Assembly (NCBI GenBank): GCA_002323245.1
Contig: DCPU01000011.1
Location: 1 to 64,000 of the forward strand
DNA length: 64,000 nt
Source of the DNA: Mariprofundus sp. UBA1536
Lineage (GTDB): Bacteria; Pseudomonadota; Zetaproteobacteria; Mariprofundales; Mariprofundaceae
Direction: 5' to 3'
Both the position numbers and the translations under genes were made by a program. The notes beneath the pieces were generated by a model. That model had not been told where the DNA came from. It saw nothing but the letters and a program-made list of their open reading frames with translations, and made no database searches. Shown piece by piece: positions 1 to 9,402 of the stretch (positions are counted from its first letter, which is position 1; the number at the start of each line of letters is the position of its first letter).

Positions 1-240
1 CACTTACAAGTTGAATCCGCGTATCATTATAAACTGGATGATTCAACCAAGCATCCTTCTCAACTATTACGACTAATATTGGATTCGGTCGACTCAAAAC
101 AACTAAAATTCATATTCATGTCATCTTCAACATCCAGCATTCGACAATTGCCTACTGGCAAGAAAGCAAAAGCGTTTTCAAACCGCAATGTAAAGATAGG
201 ATTGCCATACTTTGGGGAAAGCTGGAGATATCATGAGTGA
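1..240 (+). CDS. 3' end of an unrecognised gene (partial)
   Basis: An open frame runs from the first base of the window to a TGA at 238-240, giving 79 residues without a start, so this is the C-terminal part of a gene that begins outside. Its stop overlaps the start of the ankyrin gene by 8 bases, the arrangement expected of translationally coupled genes, which is the main reason to believe it. The tail is basic in the middle (a KKAK cluster) and ends in YFGESWRYHE. I recognise no family. It could be a chance open frame, because 80 codons is not long. Confidence 0.5.
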   Translation, partial: HLQVESAYHYKLDDSTKHPSQLLRLILDSVDSKQLKFIFMSSSTSSIRQLPTGKKAKAFSNRNVKIGLPYFGESWRYHE

Positions 241-640
241 AAACAGTTTAAGTGGTTGGTTTGCTGCGGCTAAGGCTGGCGATTTGGCGGGTTTGACGCA
301 GGGCGTGAATGCGGGTGTGGATATTAATGCCCGCGATGAGAAGCAAAACACTGCCTTACATTGGGCCTCTAAATTTCATCATCATGATTGCATGCGCTAC
401 CTTATCGACAACGGTGCTGATGTGGATACCACCAACGACAGGGATGACACCCCTTTGCATATTGCTGAGCGTAATGAAGGCGCAATTCGTATTTTACTTG
501 AAGCTGGCTCCGACCCCAACAAGCTTAATAAAGATTATAACTACCCCTACTATTTCGCCTTCTATGGCGCCATGACCCCTGAAATTACCGCCTTGTATAT
601 TAAACACGGCGCCAACCTCATTTACAAAAAGGATATGTGA
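233..640 (+). CDS. Ankyrin-repeat protein
   Basis: A 135-residue protein made of about three to four ankyrin repeats. The TALHWASKFHH, TPLHIAERN and DNGADVD segments are the classic ankyrin consensus (TPLHxAA, GADxN), which forms a protein-binding scaffold. There is no signal peptide, so it is probably cytosolic. The ATG at 233 is preferred over a TTG 21 bases upstream because GGAG lies 7 bases in front of it. Its TGA overlaps the GTG of the efflux adaptor gene (637-640), so it may be co-transcribed with the pump. The partner protein cannot be told from sequence. Confidence 0.85.
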   Translation: MSENSLSGWFAAAKAGDLAGLTQGVNAGVDINARDEKQNTALHWASKFHHHDCMRYLIDNGADVDTTNDRDDTPLHIAERNEGAIRILLEAGSDPNKLNKDYNYPYYFAFYGAMTPEITALYIKHGANLIYKKDM

Positions 641-1743
641 ACAACATGCAATCGGTTAGCTTACAGACCATGAAAAACAACTACTTCTCCATCCCTGCTC
701 TACTCACGCTATTGCTATTGGCGATGACGGCGTGCGATGGGCAAACAGATAAAATCGATAACAAAAGCCAAGCTAAAGAAGTCGTGGCCATTCATGCCGT
801 CAAACAAAATCTGCATACACAAATAGAAGCTTTGGGCACCGTCACATCAAGCGAATCAGTAGCTATCACCAGTCCGGTTTCTGGCATCATTAAAAGTATC
901 AAGTTCAGCGATGGGCAGCGCGTGAAACAAGGCCAAATCTTGGCTGTGCTTGATCAAGATGAAACAAAGGCGCAATTACAATCGGCCAAGGTGCAAAAGG
1001 AAGAACATGAGCGCGAGCTCAAACGCTTGGAAACATTGCTCTCCCGCAAAGCTGCCACTTCCCGCGATGTAGATGCCCGCAAAACCATGTTGGCTTTGAG
1101 CCAAAGCAATATCAAAGAAATCGAAGCGCGCTTGGATGAACTCACCATCCGCGCCCCATTTGCAGGCGTGCTTGGCATGCGTGAGCTCAGCCCAGGCGCC
1201 TTGCTACAACCAGGTCAAACCATCACCACCCTTGATGCCATTGATACCCTAAACCTTGATTTCACCATGCCATCGCTGCAATTGCCTCACATTGTAGTGG
1301 GCACAGCCCTGCAAGCGCGTAGCGATGCCTTGGATGGCCGCGTGTTCAAAGGCCATATCACTGCCATCAATACCCGCATCGATCCCATCACCCGCGCCGT
1401 GTTGGTGCGCGCTGCTTTGGATAACAACGATGGAAAATTGCAGCCTGGCTTACTCATGCGCGTGCATATCGTGGCCAATCCGCGCCAAGCCTTGGTGGTG
1501 CCCGAAGAAAGCATCACCCAAAAACAAGAACAACATTTTTTAACGCTGATGAACCCCGAGGGCAAAGTAGAAATGCGCCCTGTGACCATTGGCCAACGTC
1601 ATGATGGCGCCGTGGAAATCGTTGCTGGTTTAAGCGAAAACGAGCAAGTGATTGTGCGCGGCATGGGTTTTGTCAAACCCGGGCAAACTGTGGTCGCGAC
1701 CAGCCCCGCTTCCTCATCAATGCAACCTAAGTCAGCGAAGTAA
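637..1743 (+). CDS. RND efflux periplasmic adaptor (membrane fusion protein) lipoprotein
   Basis: This is the HlyD/AcrA-type adaptor that bridges an inner-membrane RND pump and an outer-membrane channel. A hydrophobic leader ends in a lipobox (LAMTAC), so the mature protein should be an inner-membrane-anchored periplasmic lipoprotein. After it come a lipoyl/barrel-sandwich half (VSGIIKSIKFSDGQRVKQGQ), a helical hairpin around residues 105-170, the second lipoyl half (IRAPFAGVLG) and the beta-barrel and membrane-proximal domains. The start is uncertain: GTG 637 overlaps the ankyrin stop, ATG 646 lies 3 codons on, and ATG 670 gives the most typical lipoprotein leader. It is the first gene of a pump operon. 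Confidence 0.92.
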   Translation: MNNMQSVSLQTMKNNYFSIPALLTLLLLAMTACDGQTDKIDNKSQAKEVVAIHAVKQNLHTQIEALGTVTSSESVAITSPVSGIIKSIKFSDGQRVKQGQILAVLDQDETKAQLQSAKVQKEEHERELKRLETLLSRKAATSRDVDARKTMLALSQSNIKEIEARLDELTIRAPFAGVLGMRELSPGALLQPGQTITTLDAIDTLNLDFTMPSLQLPHIVVGTALQARSDALDGRVFKGHITAINTRIDPITRAVLVRAALDNNDGKLQPGLLMRVHIVANPRQALVVPEESITQKQEQHFLTLMNPEGKVEMRPVTIGQRHDGAVEIVAGLSENEQVIVRGMGFVKPGQTVVATSPASSSMQPKSAK

Positions 1744-1752
1744 GCGCTTACT
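1739..1752. repeat. 14-bp perfect palindrome abutting the RND pump start codon
   Basis: AGTAAGCGCTTACT spans the adaptor stop codon and ends directly before the ATG of the pump gene at 1753. In RNA it could form a 5-bp stem with a GCGC loop. No Shine-Dalgarno sequence is visible at the usual spacing, so translation of the pump may depend on coupling to the adaptor gene. A role is inference only. Confidence 0.4.
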
Positions 1753-4700
1753 ATGTGGTTATCTGATACCAGCGTTCGTAGACCAGTGTTGGCACTGGTG
1801 CTTAATCTTTTGTTGGTGGTGTTCGGTATTTTATCGTTCTCCAACCTCCCCCTTCGTGAATACCCCGATATTGATCCGCCGATAGTCTCGATTACCACCG
1901 ATTATGCGGGTGCTTCCGCCAATGTGGTGGAAACGCGAATTACCGAAGTGATTGAAGATAGGATTGCTGGCATTGAAGGCATCCGTGATATCACCTCCAG
2001 CAGCCAAGATGGCCGCTCGCGTATCACCATTCGCTTTAATATCGAACGCGATATTGATGCCGCCGCCAATGATATTCGCGATCGCGTATCGCGTATTATG
2101 GACAATCTTCCCGATGGCGCTGATGCCCCCGACATCAAAAAAAGTGATGCCGATGAACAAGTGATTATGTGGCTGAATCTATCAGGTGAAGGCATGACCA
2201 TGATGGAGCTTACTGATTACGCCAAACGCTATGTGATTGACCGCTTCTCCACCCTTGATGGTGTGGCCAGAGCTAGGGTGGGCGGCGGCGAAGAACAATC
2301 ACTTCGCGTGTGGTTGGATAGAAACAAGCTTGCAACTTTTGGTTTAACAGTCACCGATGTGGAACAAGCCCTGCGCCAAGAAAATGTGGAGCTGCCCGCT
2401 GGCATGCTCGAATCCAAACAACGCGATTTTACCGTGCGCATTTTGCGCAGCTATCGTAATACTGATGATTTTAAGGCTTTGGTTTTAAAACAAGGCGCTG
2501 ACGGTCATTTACTACGCCTTGGTGATGTAGCGCGCATCGAAATTGCCGCTATTGAAAAGCGCTCTACCCTGCGCGGCAACGGTGTGCCTATGGTGGGTGT
2601 GGGCATTGTTAAACAATCTAAGGGCAACACCTTGGAAGTGGCTAGATTGGCCAAAGAAGAAATGGCGCGGGTGAATGATGCACTACCTGCGCATATGCGT
2701 TTATCGCAAAGTTATGATTCCAGTGTGTTTATTGATAATGCCATTGATGAAGTATTTAAAACCCTAGCGATTGCAGTGGGTTTGGTGGTTTTGGTGATTT
2801 TTGTTTTCCTCGGCAATATGCGCGCCATGCTGGTGCCGGCAGTGACTGTGCCGATTTCACTGATTGCCACCTTTGCGGTGTTGTACGCTTTTGGTTACAC
2901 CATCAACTTGCTCACCCTGCTGGCTTTGGTGCTGGCCATCGGGCTGGTGGTGGATGATGCCATTGTGGTGATTGAAAACATTCATCGCCGCATTGAGCTT
3001 GGCGAAACCAAAATGGTGGCCGCATTTCGCGGTACTCGCCAAGTGGGTTTTGCCGTGTTGGCTACCACGGCCGTATTGGTATCCGTGTTTGTGCCCATCA
3101 CCTTTATGGAAGGTGATACGGGGCGCTTGTTTAGTGAGTTTGCGGTCACGCTCACTGCGGCAGTGATTTTCTCATCGTTTGTGGCTTTGAGCTTATCGCC
3201 CATGCTCGCTTCAAAATTGCTCGATAGCGGCGGTGAAAGCAGCAAGTTTACCCAAAGCATGGATAAAGGTTTTAATCGCTTGCGTGATGCTTATTTAAAC
3301 TTACTCAGCAAAAATCTTGGCAAGCCCTGGATAGCATTGGTGATTATTGCCGTGATGGTCGCGTCCGCAAGCTGGCTGCTGCGCGAAATCCCGCAAGAAT
3401 ACTCGCCCAAAGAAGATCGCGGCGTGTTTTATATTATGATCAAAGGCCCTGTGGGCGTGTCGTATGAGTATGTGCGCGAGCATATGGAAGAAATTGAGCG
3501 TCGCTTGATGCCCTTCACCGAAACAGGTGAGTTCCAACGTTTACTTATGCGCGCCCCCGGCAGCTTTGGTGCCACCGCTGACTACAGCAATGGCCGCGGC
3601 ATTGTGGTGCTCAGCCATTGGAATACAGGGCGAAAACCGATTACCTTTTATATGAATGAGGTCAAACGTCTCACCGCTGATATGCCGGGCGTGCGCGTGT
3701 TTAGCGTGATGCGCCAAGCCTTTGGTGGTGGCGAGGCCAAACCTGTGCAGTTTGTTTTGGGTGGCCCTACCTATGAAGACTTAACCCAGTGGCGCGATAT
3801 TTTGATGGCCAAAGCTGCTGAAAATAAAAACTTAATTGGCTTGGATCATGATTACGATGAAACCAAGCCGCAAATTGCCTTAACCATCAACCGCGACCGC
3901 GCTGATGCTATGGGAGTTTCGGTTACCGATATCAACCACACCCTGGAAACTCTGATGGGTAGCCGCCGTGTGACCACCTTTATTGATAGAGGTAAAGAGT
4001 ATGATGTGATTTTAGAAAGCGAGAAGGCGCTCAAACAAACACCTGATGATATCAACAACACCTATGTGCGCTCTAGCCGCAGCAGTGCGTTGATTCCGCT
4101 ATCCAACCTTATCACCATCCATGAGTTTGCCGATAGCAGCACCCTCAATCGCTTTAATCGCCAACGCGCCATCACCCTTGAAGCCAATTTGGCGGAAGGG
4201 TATTCGCTAGGCGAAGCTTTGGCCTACCTTGAAGGTTTGGTGCGCAGCGAGCTGCCTTCTGGCGCCAGCATTGATTACAAAGGCCCATCGCAAGATTTTA
4301 AAAACAGCAGCAATACCATGTATTTGGTCTTTGCTCTGGCTTTGGTGGTCACCTTTTTGGTATTGGCAGCCCAATTTGAAAGCTTTGTACATCCACTCAT
4401 CATCATGCTCACCGTGCCGCTGGCTATCACTGGCGCTTTGGGCGCGTTGTGGATTTTTGGCATGAGCTTGAATATCTACAGCCAAATTGGCTTGATTATT
4501 CTTATCGGCATTGCCGCCAAAAACGGTATTTTGATTGTTGAATTTATCAATCAATTGCGCGATCAAGGCATGGAGTTTAAAGAAGCCATCCTTGATGCCT
4601 CGGGCAAACGCCTTCGCCCGATTATCATGACAGCTCTCACCACAGCTATGGGCGCTGTGCCCTTGATTTTATCATCAGGTGCTGGCGCTGAAACCCGATT

Positions 4701-4863
4701 GGTGATTGGCACGGTAATTTTATCGGGTGTGATGGTCACCACCTTCTTCACCCTCTTTATTGTGCCGGTGATGTATCAAATGTGGTGCCGCAATACCAGC
4801 TCACCGCTGGCCAATAGCCATAAGCTTGAAACCGAACTAGAAGCACATAAGGAGCAGGTATGA
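1753..4863 (+). CDS. RND multidrug efflux pump, inner-membrane permease (HAE-1 type)
   Basis: A 1036-residue proton-driven transporter of the AcrB/MexF class, of normal length for the family. It starts with the typical MWLSDTSVRRPVLALV amphipathic/TM1 segment, has the TM4 double-aspartate signature (GLVVDDAIVVIENIHRR) that carries the proton relay, and repeats the layout in its second half with the TM10-11 signature GIAAKNGILIVEF. Two large periplasmic loops lie between. The gene sits 9 bases after the adaptor and overlaps the outer-membrane channel gene by ATGA. Substrates cannot be predicted. No TetR- or MarR-type repressor is next to the operon in the window. Confidence 0.96.
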   Translation: MWLSDTSVRRPVLALVLNLLLVVFGILSFSNLPLREYPDIDPPIVSITTDYAGASANVVETRITEVIEDRIAGIEGIRDITSSSQDGRSRITIRFNIERDIDAAANDIRDRVSRIMDNLPDGADAPDIKKSDADEQVIMWLNLSGEGMTMMELTDYAKRYVIDRFSTLDGVARARVGGGEEQSLRVWLDRNKLATFGLTVTDVEQALRQENVELPAGMLESKQRDFTVRILRSYRNTDDFKALVLKQGADGHLLRLGDVARIEIAAIEKRSTLRGNGVPMVGVGIVKQSKGNTLEVARLAKEEMARVNDALPAHMRLSQSYDSSVFIDNAIDEVFKTLAIAVGLVVLVIFVFLGNMRAMLVPAVTVPISLIATFAVLYAFGYTINLLTLLALVLAIGLVVDDAIVVIENIHRRIELGETKMVAAFRGTRQVGFAVLATTAVLVSVFVPITFMEGDTGRLFSEFAVTLTAAVIFSSFVALSLSPMLASKLLDSGGESSKFTQSMDKGFNRLRDAYLNLLSKNLGKPWIALVIIAVMVASASWLLREIPQEYSPKEDRGVFYIMIKGPVGVSYEYVREHMEEIERRLMPFTETGEFQRLLMRAPGSFGATADYSNGRGIVVLSHWNTGRKPITFYMNEVKRLTADMPGVRVFSVMRQAFGGGEAKPVQFVLGGPTYEDLTQWRDILMAKAAENKNLIGLDHDYDETKPQIALTINRDRADAMGVSVTDINHTLETLMGSRRVTTFIDRGKEYDVILESEKALKQTPDDINNTYVRSSRSSALIPLSNLITIHEFADSSTLNRFNRQRAITLEANLAEGYSLGEALAYLEGLVRSELPSGASIDYKGPSQDFKNSSNTMYLVFALALVVTFLVLAAQFESFVHPLIIMLTVPLAITGALGALWIFGMSLNIYSQIGLIILIGIAAKNGILIVEFINQLRDQGMEFKEAILDASGKRLRPIIMTALTTAMGAVPLILSSGAGAETRLVIGTVILSGVMVTTFFTLFIVPVMYQMWCRNTSSPLANSHKLETELEAHKEQV

Positions 4864-6296
4864 AGCCATTTCACCTCGTATCCTTGCCGCTCACACTTCT
4901 GCCGCTGCTGTTATCCAGCTGCGCTGTGGGTCCTGATTACCAGAAGCCAACGATTGCGGTGGACAACCAATATCAAACCCAAACTTGGCAAGGTGAGCTT
5001 CAGCTTGATGAGTCGGTTTCAGTGGTGACGCCAGCAGATTGGTGGAAACAATTTAACGATACCTTACTCAATGATTTGATGGCACAAGCGCTAGCCAACA
5101 ACAAAGATTTGGTGGTGGCGCAAGCTAATATCCAACGCGCCAAAGCCATGCGCGATGTGGCCAGCAGCGGCAACAGCCCTACCCTTGATGCCAATCTTGG
5201 CGCAGGGCGCACCCGCTACAGCTCACAATCAACATTTAGCAACGCTGGCACCCGCAACAGCTTTAATGCCAGCCTTGATGCCAGCTGGGAATTGGATTTG
5301 TTTGGCAAAACTCAGCGTAATGTTGAAGCCAGTCATGCCCAACTTGGTGGCGCGGTTGCCAGCGCATATGCAGTGCAGCTGAGCTTGGTGGCAGAAGTGG
5401 CCAACACATACTTTGAGATTCGCGGCCTGGAGCAACAAATTAGCGCCACCAAGCGCAGCATAACTTTGCTACAAGAGCTTGAAAGCATCATCCAAATTCA
5501 GGCCGAGGCTGGCGTGGTCACCGACACAGAAGTAGTGCGCGGCAAAGCTGCCCGCGAAAGCCTGCAAGCAGGCCTACCTGCCCTAGAAGCTGATAAAACG
5601 ACCCGCATCTATCGTATCTCAGTGTTAACTGGCCAAGCGCCAGAGTTTTATGTATCTGCATTTAAAACGCCTGCGGCAATCAGCCTCGCGCAACTAACTC
5701 TTGATCCTGTACCTGTGGGCTTACGCTCGGATTTGTTAACGCGCCGTCCCGATGTGGTGATGGCTGAGCGTAATCTTGCCACGGCCACTGCCAATATCGG
5801 TATCACCGAAGCTGCCAAATTCCCAAGCTTCTCACTCACCGGTGCCATTGGCTCCAGCGCCCGTGTGTTCAGCGATTGGTTTGCCAGCAACACCATCACC
5901 AACTCGGTGGCTGCTGCTTTAGGCTGGCCGCTGTATTCGGGCGTGTTTAGCGCACGTATAGAAGCTGCACAAGCTGAAGAAAAAGCAGCCTTGGCCATCT
6001 ATGAGCAAAGTGTGCTGTTGGCGCTAGAAGATGCTGAAGCTGCCCTGCTGCGCTACGGCAGCGCTTGGCAAAGCCTGCAAAGCCAGAAATTAGCCGCTGC
6101 ATCCCAGCAAGAATTGCGTGATTTGGTGCAGCTACGTTATGAATTGGGTGAAGATAATTTTGAAGCCCTGCTCACCGCCGAGCGAGCCAATATCCTTGCC
6201 CAAAGCACCGTGCAAACTGCGCAAACCCAAGTGCTTACAGCTTTAAGCCAGCTCTACAAAGCCTTGGGTGGGGAATGGGAAATGCCAAGCCACTAA
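4860..6296 (+). CDS. Outer-membrane efflux channel lipoprotein (OprM/NodT family)
   Basis: A 478-residue TolC-like channel that completes the tripartite pump. The signal peptide ends in a lipobox (LLLSSC, Cys21) followed by AVGPDYQKP, a start seen in nearly all NodT/OprM lipoproteins. Two halves of long helices and strands follow, for example WELDLFGK and RPDVVMAERNLATATANIG, both diagnostic of the family. The start ATG overlaps the pump stop (ATGA) and has AAGGAG upstream. With it the operon has all three pump parts, so the complex should export compounds from the inner membrane or periplasm to the outside. Confidence 0.95.
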   Translation: MKPFHLVSLPLTLLPLLLSSCAVGPDYQKPTIAVDNQYQTQTWQGELQLDESVSVVTPADWWKQFNDTLLNDLMAQALANNKDLVVAQANIQRAKAMRDVASSGNSPTLDANLGAGRTRYSSQSTFSNAGTRNSFNASLDASWELDLFGKTQRNVEASHAQLGGAVASAYAVQLSLVAEVANTYFEIRGLEQQISATKRSITLLQELESIIQIQAEAGVVTDTEVVRGKAARESLQAGLPALEADKTTRIYRISVLTGQAPEFYVSAFKTPAAISLAQLTLDPVPVGLRSDLLTRRPDVVMAERNLATATANIGITEAAKFPSFSLTGAIGSSARVFSDWFASNTITNSVAAALGWPLYSGVFSARIEAAQAEEKAALAIYEQSVLLALEDAEAALLRYGSAWQSLQSQKLAAASQQELRDLVQLRYELGEDNFEALLTAERANILAQSTVQTAQTQVLTALSQLYKALGGEWEMPSH

Positions 6297-6437
6297 AGAT
6301 TTGGGCGTTTGTAAAAAAAGCAAACGCTGCAAAAACCATAAGCTATAAAGGGTGAAAACAACGATTTTGTGTTTTTCAGCACAATATTCGTTACCATGCC
6401 GCACACCCATTAAGCTATGCCAAGGAATCGACAAACC

Positions 6438-7982
6438 ATGCAGCCTTACTATGTCACCACGCCCATTTATTATGTGAACGATGAGCCTCATTTGGGGCAT
6501 ATGTATACCACCATCGCTGCTGATGTGTTGGCGCGTCACCGCCGAATGTCCGGTGATGATGTGTTCTTTTTAACGGGTGTGGATGAACATGGACAGAAGG
6601 TGGAAGAAGCTGCCAATGCCCGCAACATCGCTCCCATCGAACTTGCCGACCAAGTGGTACAACGCTACGAATCCTTGTGGCCAGAATTGTCGATTAGCCA
6701 TGATGATTTTATCCGAACCACCTCAGAGCGCCACAAAGATGGTGTTAAAGCGATGTGGCAACGACTCAATGATAACGGCTCAATTTATAAAGGTTTTTAC
6801 GAAGATTGGTATTGCGTACCTTGCGAGAGTTACTGGACTGAAACGCAGCTAAAAGATGCCGAAACATTTGAGTCCACTACCTGCCCTGATTGCAAACGCA
6901 CCGTGGAAAAAATCCAGGAAGAATCCTATTTTTTCAAGCTTAGCGAATTCCAAGATCAGATTATCGAACACATCAACAACAACCCAGATTTTATCGCGCC
7001 TGAATCACGCAAGAATGAAGTGCTGCGTTTTGTCGAAGGCGGCCTGCGCGACTTATCGATTTCCCGCACCACCTTTGCTTGGGGTATTCCGGTGCCCGAT
7101 GATGATGCCCATGTGATTTATGTGTGGGTGGATGCCTTGAGCAACTACATCACTGCCCTCGGCTTTCCTGATGGCGAAAACATGCAAAAATTCTGGCCTG
7201 CTGATGTGCAATTGATAGGTAAAGATATCTTGCGTTTTCATGCAGTGTATTGGCCAGCGATGTTATTGGCAGCCAATCTTCCTTTGCCCAAACGTGTGTT
7301 TGCTCACGGCTGGTGGACAGTTGAAGGCGAGAAAATGAGCAAATCAAAAGGTAATGCTTTGCGCCCTGCTGATTTGCTTGAAAAATATGAAGCCGACACT
7401 CTGCGCTATTTCTTGCTTCGTGAAGTGCCCTTTGGCTCGGATGGTGATTTCTCAGAAAGCGCGCTCAAACAACGCTACAATTCAGAGCTTGCCAATGATG
7501 TGGGCAACCTGCTCAACCGCTCATTATCGATGTTACAAAAATACCGCGGCGGTGTGCTACCTGCTGTGCAAGAAGAAACGGACATGGACAGAGCTTTAAT
7601 TGCAGATGTCGAAGGCATGCAGCGCGATGTGGAAGAATTACTCAGCCGCCAAGCCTTTCATTTAGCAATAGAACGCATCAGCATGGTGGTTCGCCACGGC
7701 AATCGTTATGTGGAAGACAATGCGCCTTGGGCTTTGGCCAAAGAAGGTAACGAAGCCCGCCTGGACACGGTGCTTTATCATTTGGTGGAAACCCTGCGTT
7801 TGGTCGCTGTGCAACTCTCACCATTTATGCCTACAAAAATGGCGCAAATGTTAGGTCAAATCCTGAGTGAAGACGATGTAGATACCAGTGCTATTCGTTT
7901 GCGTGAAGTGGCTGGCTGGGGTTTATTGCCAGCAGGCCATACCTGCCAAAAACCAAGCCCAGTATTTCCGCGCATGGAATAA
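6438..7982 (+). CDS. metG: Methionyl-tRNA synthetase
   Basis: A class I aminoacyl-tRNA synthetase that charges tRNA-Met, 514 residues. The HIGH signature is HLGHMYTT near residue 18 and the KMSKS signature is KMSKSKGN. A connective-peptide zinc knuckle is visible (CVPCESYW and CPDCKR). It ends with the usual PVFPRME tail and lacks the C-terminal EMAP-like tRNA-binding domain of the E. coli enzyme, so it is the short form known from other bacteria. ATG 6438 (MQPYYVTTPIYYVND) fits the conserved N-terminus and has AAGGA upstream; an ATG 21 bases earlier is less likely. The DUF2062 gene follows by 6 bases. Confidence 0.97.
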   Translation: MQPYYVTTPIYYVNDEPHLGHMYTTIAADVLARHRRMSGDDVFFLTGVDEHGQKVEEAANARNIAPIELADQVVQRYESLWPELSISHDDFIRTTSERHKDGVKAMWQRLNDNGSIYKGFYEDWYCVPCESYWTETQLKDAETFESTTCPDCKRTVEKIQEESYFFKLSEFQDQIIEHINNNPDFIAPESRKNEVLRFVEGGLRDLSISRTTFAWGIPVPDDDAHVIYVWVDALSNYITALGFPDGENMQKFWPADVQLIGKDILRFHAVYWPAMLLAANLPLPKRVFAHGWWTVEGEKMSKSKGNALRPADLLEKYEADTLRYFLLREVPFGSDGDFSESALKQRYNSELANDVGNLLNRSLSMLQKYRGGVLPAVQEETDMDRALIADVEGMQRDVEELLSRQAFHLAIERISMVVRHGNRYVEDNAPWALAKEGNEARLDTVLYHLVETLRLVAVQLSPFMPTKMAQMLGQILSEDDVDTSAIRLREVAGWGLLPAGHTCQKPSPVFPRME

Positions 7983-7988
7983 CCCGCT

Positions 7989-8516
7989 GTGCCAAGGCAA
8001 TTATTTAAACGGTATTTACCCAACCCCAAAGAAATCAAAAACAACAAATATCTCAAAATATTTGGCACCTTGATTCACGACCCTGATCTTTGGCATCTCA
8101 ACCGCAATTCTGTGGCCAAGGCCTTTGCTGTGGGTTTATTTTGCGCTTGGATTCCCACCCCGTTTCAAATGGTAATTGCTGCTGGTGGTGCGATTATGTT
8201 CAGTGCCAATCTACCCATCTCTGTGGCTTTGGTTTGGATTACCAATCCGCTGACCATGCCGCCAATGTTTTATGTGGCCTACAAACTTGGCGCCGTGATT
8301 TTAGGCGTGGGCGAGCTTCCCTTCCACATGGAGCTTAGCTTTGAGTGGCTATTGCATGAAATGCTGCAAATTTGGAAACCCTTCCTTGTTGGCTGTCTGG
8401 CTATGGGTGTGACATTTTCCTTAGCTGGATACTTTGGCATTCAAATGTTTTGGCGCTGGCATGTGTTGCGCCGCTGGAAATGCCGCAAAGATGCCCGCGC
8501 AAAACTTAGCAAATAA
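7989..8516 (+). CDS. DUF2062 domain membrane protein
   Basis: A 175-residue protein of the DUF2062 family, recognised from MPRQLFKRYLPNP at the start and LIHDPDLWHLNRNSV followed by a long hydrophobic region (roughly residues 45-150) with the NPLTMPPMF turn. It should be an inner-membrane protein with two or three helices; its molecular function is unknown. It starts with GTG; the conserved MPR N-terminus supports that choice. It lies 6 bases after metG and overlaps the next gene by 26 bases, so it belongs to one transcription unit with metG, the kinase-like gene and the helicase. Confidence 0.88.
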   Translation: MPRQLFKRYLPNPKEIKNNKYLKIFGTLIHDPDLWHLNRNSVAKAFAVGLFCAWIPTPFQMVIAAGGAIMFSANLPISVALVWITNPLTMPPMFYVAYKLGAVILGVGELPFHMELSFEWLLHEMLQIWKPFLVGCLAMGVTFSLAGYFGIQMFWRWHVLRRWKCRKDARAKLSK

Positions 8517-9402
8517 TATCGCTGTGCATCTTGGCCAAACCCTTGGTGAGGATGTGGCGTTCAACCACTGGCAGCCTGTATCCGGCGGCTGCATCCACCA
8601 AAGCTGGTCTGCTTCAAGCCAATCTGGGCAGCGTTATTTTATCAAAACCAACAGCGCTGCAAACTTTCACATGTTTCAAACCGAAGCTTTGGGCTTAGAC
8701 GAATTGCGAAAGCGTCTGGTTAAAGACAACCCCATCCAAATCCCAAACGTTATTGATGTTGCAGCAGATGAAGAACACGCTTGGCTGGTTTTAGAATTCA
8801 TACCATTCGCCACCGGCACCCATCAAAGCGAAGCCGATTTGGGTCGCGGCCTTGCCCTGCTCCACCAGCAAACATCCACCACCTTTGGCCTAGAACACAA
8901 CAACTTCATTGGCGCATCACCGCAAACCAACACCCAAGAAACATCATGGCTCACCTTCTTTCGCCAGCATCGCCTACAAGGCCAATTCGACTTGGCCAAA
9001 ACCAATGGTTTTTATCAAGATCTCCAAGATGAGGCAGAAGAGCTCCTAGAAAATCTACCGAACTTACTAGCCGACCACTATCCAATTCCATCACTGCTGC
9101 ACGGTGATTTATGGTCAGGCAACAAAGCTTGCAGCACCAAAGGCCAGCCCATCCTTTTTGACCCCGCCATCTACTATGGCGACCGTGAATGTGATCTCGC
9201 CATGACCGAGCTCTTCGGCGGTTTTTCAAACACCTTTTATGCAGCATATGCACAAACTTACCCCATCGATAAGGGTTACAAGCAACGTAAAGATTTGTAT
9301 CATCTGTATCATATTTTGAATCACGCCAATTTGTTCGGAGGCCACTATATTCAACAAAGCCAGCAAATCATGCGCACACTAAATCAGAGGTGCCACGCGT
9401 GA
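8491..9402 (+). CDS. Fructosamine/ketosamine kinase family protein
   Basis: A 303-residue protein of the fructosamine-3-kinase family (aminoglycoside-phosphotransferase fold). The catalytic loop is LLHGDLWSGN, the metal-binding segment is LFDPAIYYGDRECDLAM, and the C-terminal helices (YHLYHILNHANLFGG) are typical. Family members phosphorylate sugar-amine adducts so that they fall off glycated proteins; whether this one does so is inference. The frame is open further upstream inside the DUF2062 gene, but ATG 8491 gives a family-length protein. Its TGA overlaps the GTG of the helicase gene. Confidence 0.88.
   Translation: MPAQNLANNIAVHLGQTLGEDVAFNHWQPVSGGCIHQSWSASSQSGQRYFIKTNSAANFHMFQTEALGLDELRKRLVKDNPIQIPNVIDVAADEEHAWLVLEFIPFATGTHQSEADLGRGLALLHQQTSTTFGLEHNNFIGASPQTNTQETSWLTFFRQHRLQGQFDLAKTNGFYQDLQDEAEELLENLPNLLADHYPIPSLLHGDLWSGNKACSTKGQPILFDPAIYYGDRECDLAMTELFGGFSNTFYAAYAQTYPIDKGYKQRKDLYHLYHILNHANLFGGHYIQQSQQIMRTLNQRCHA

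Noticed and set aside
212..232. TTG start for the ankyrin protein
   Set aside because: It lacks a ribosome-binding site, whereas the ATG at 233 has GGAG at good spacing.
6305..6327. GCGTTTG/CAAACGC inverted repeat as terminator of the efflux operon
   Set aside because: The 7-bp stem is not followed by a T-run on either strand.
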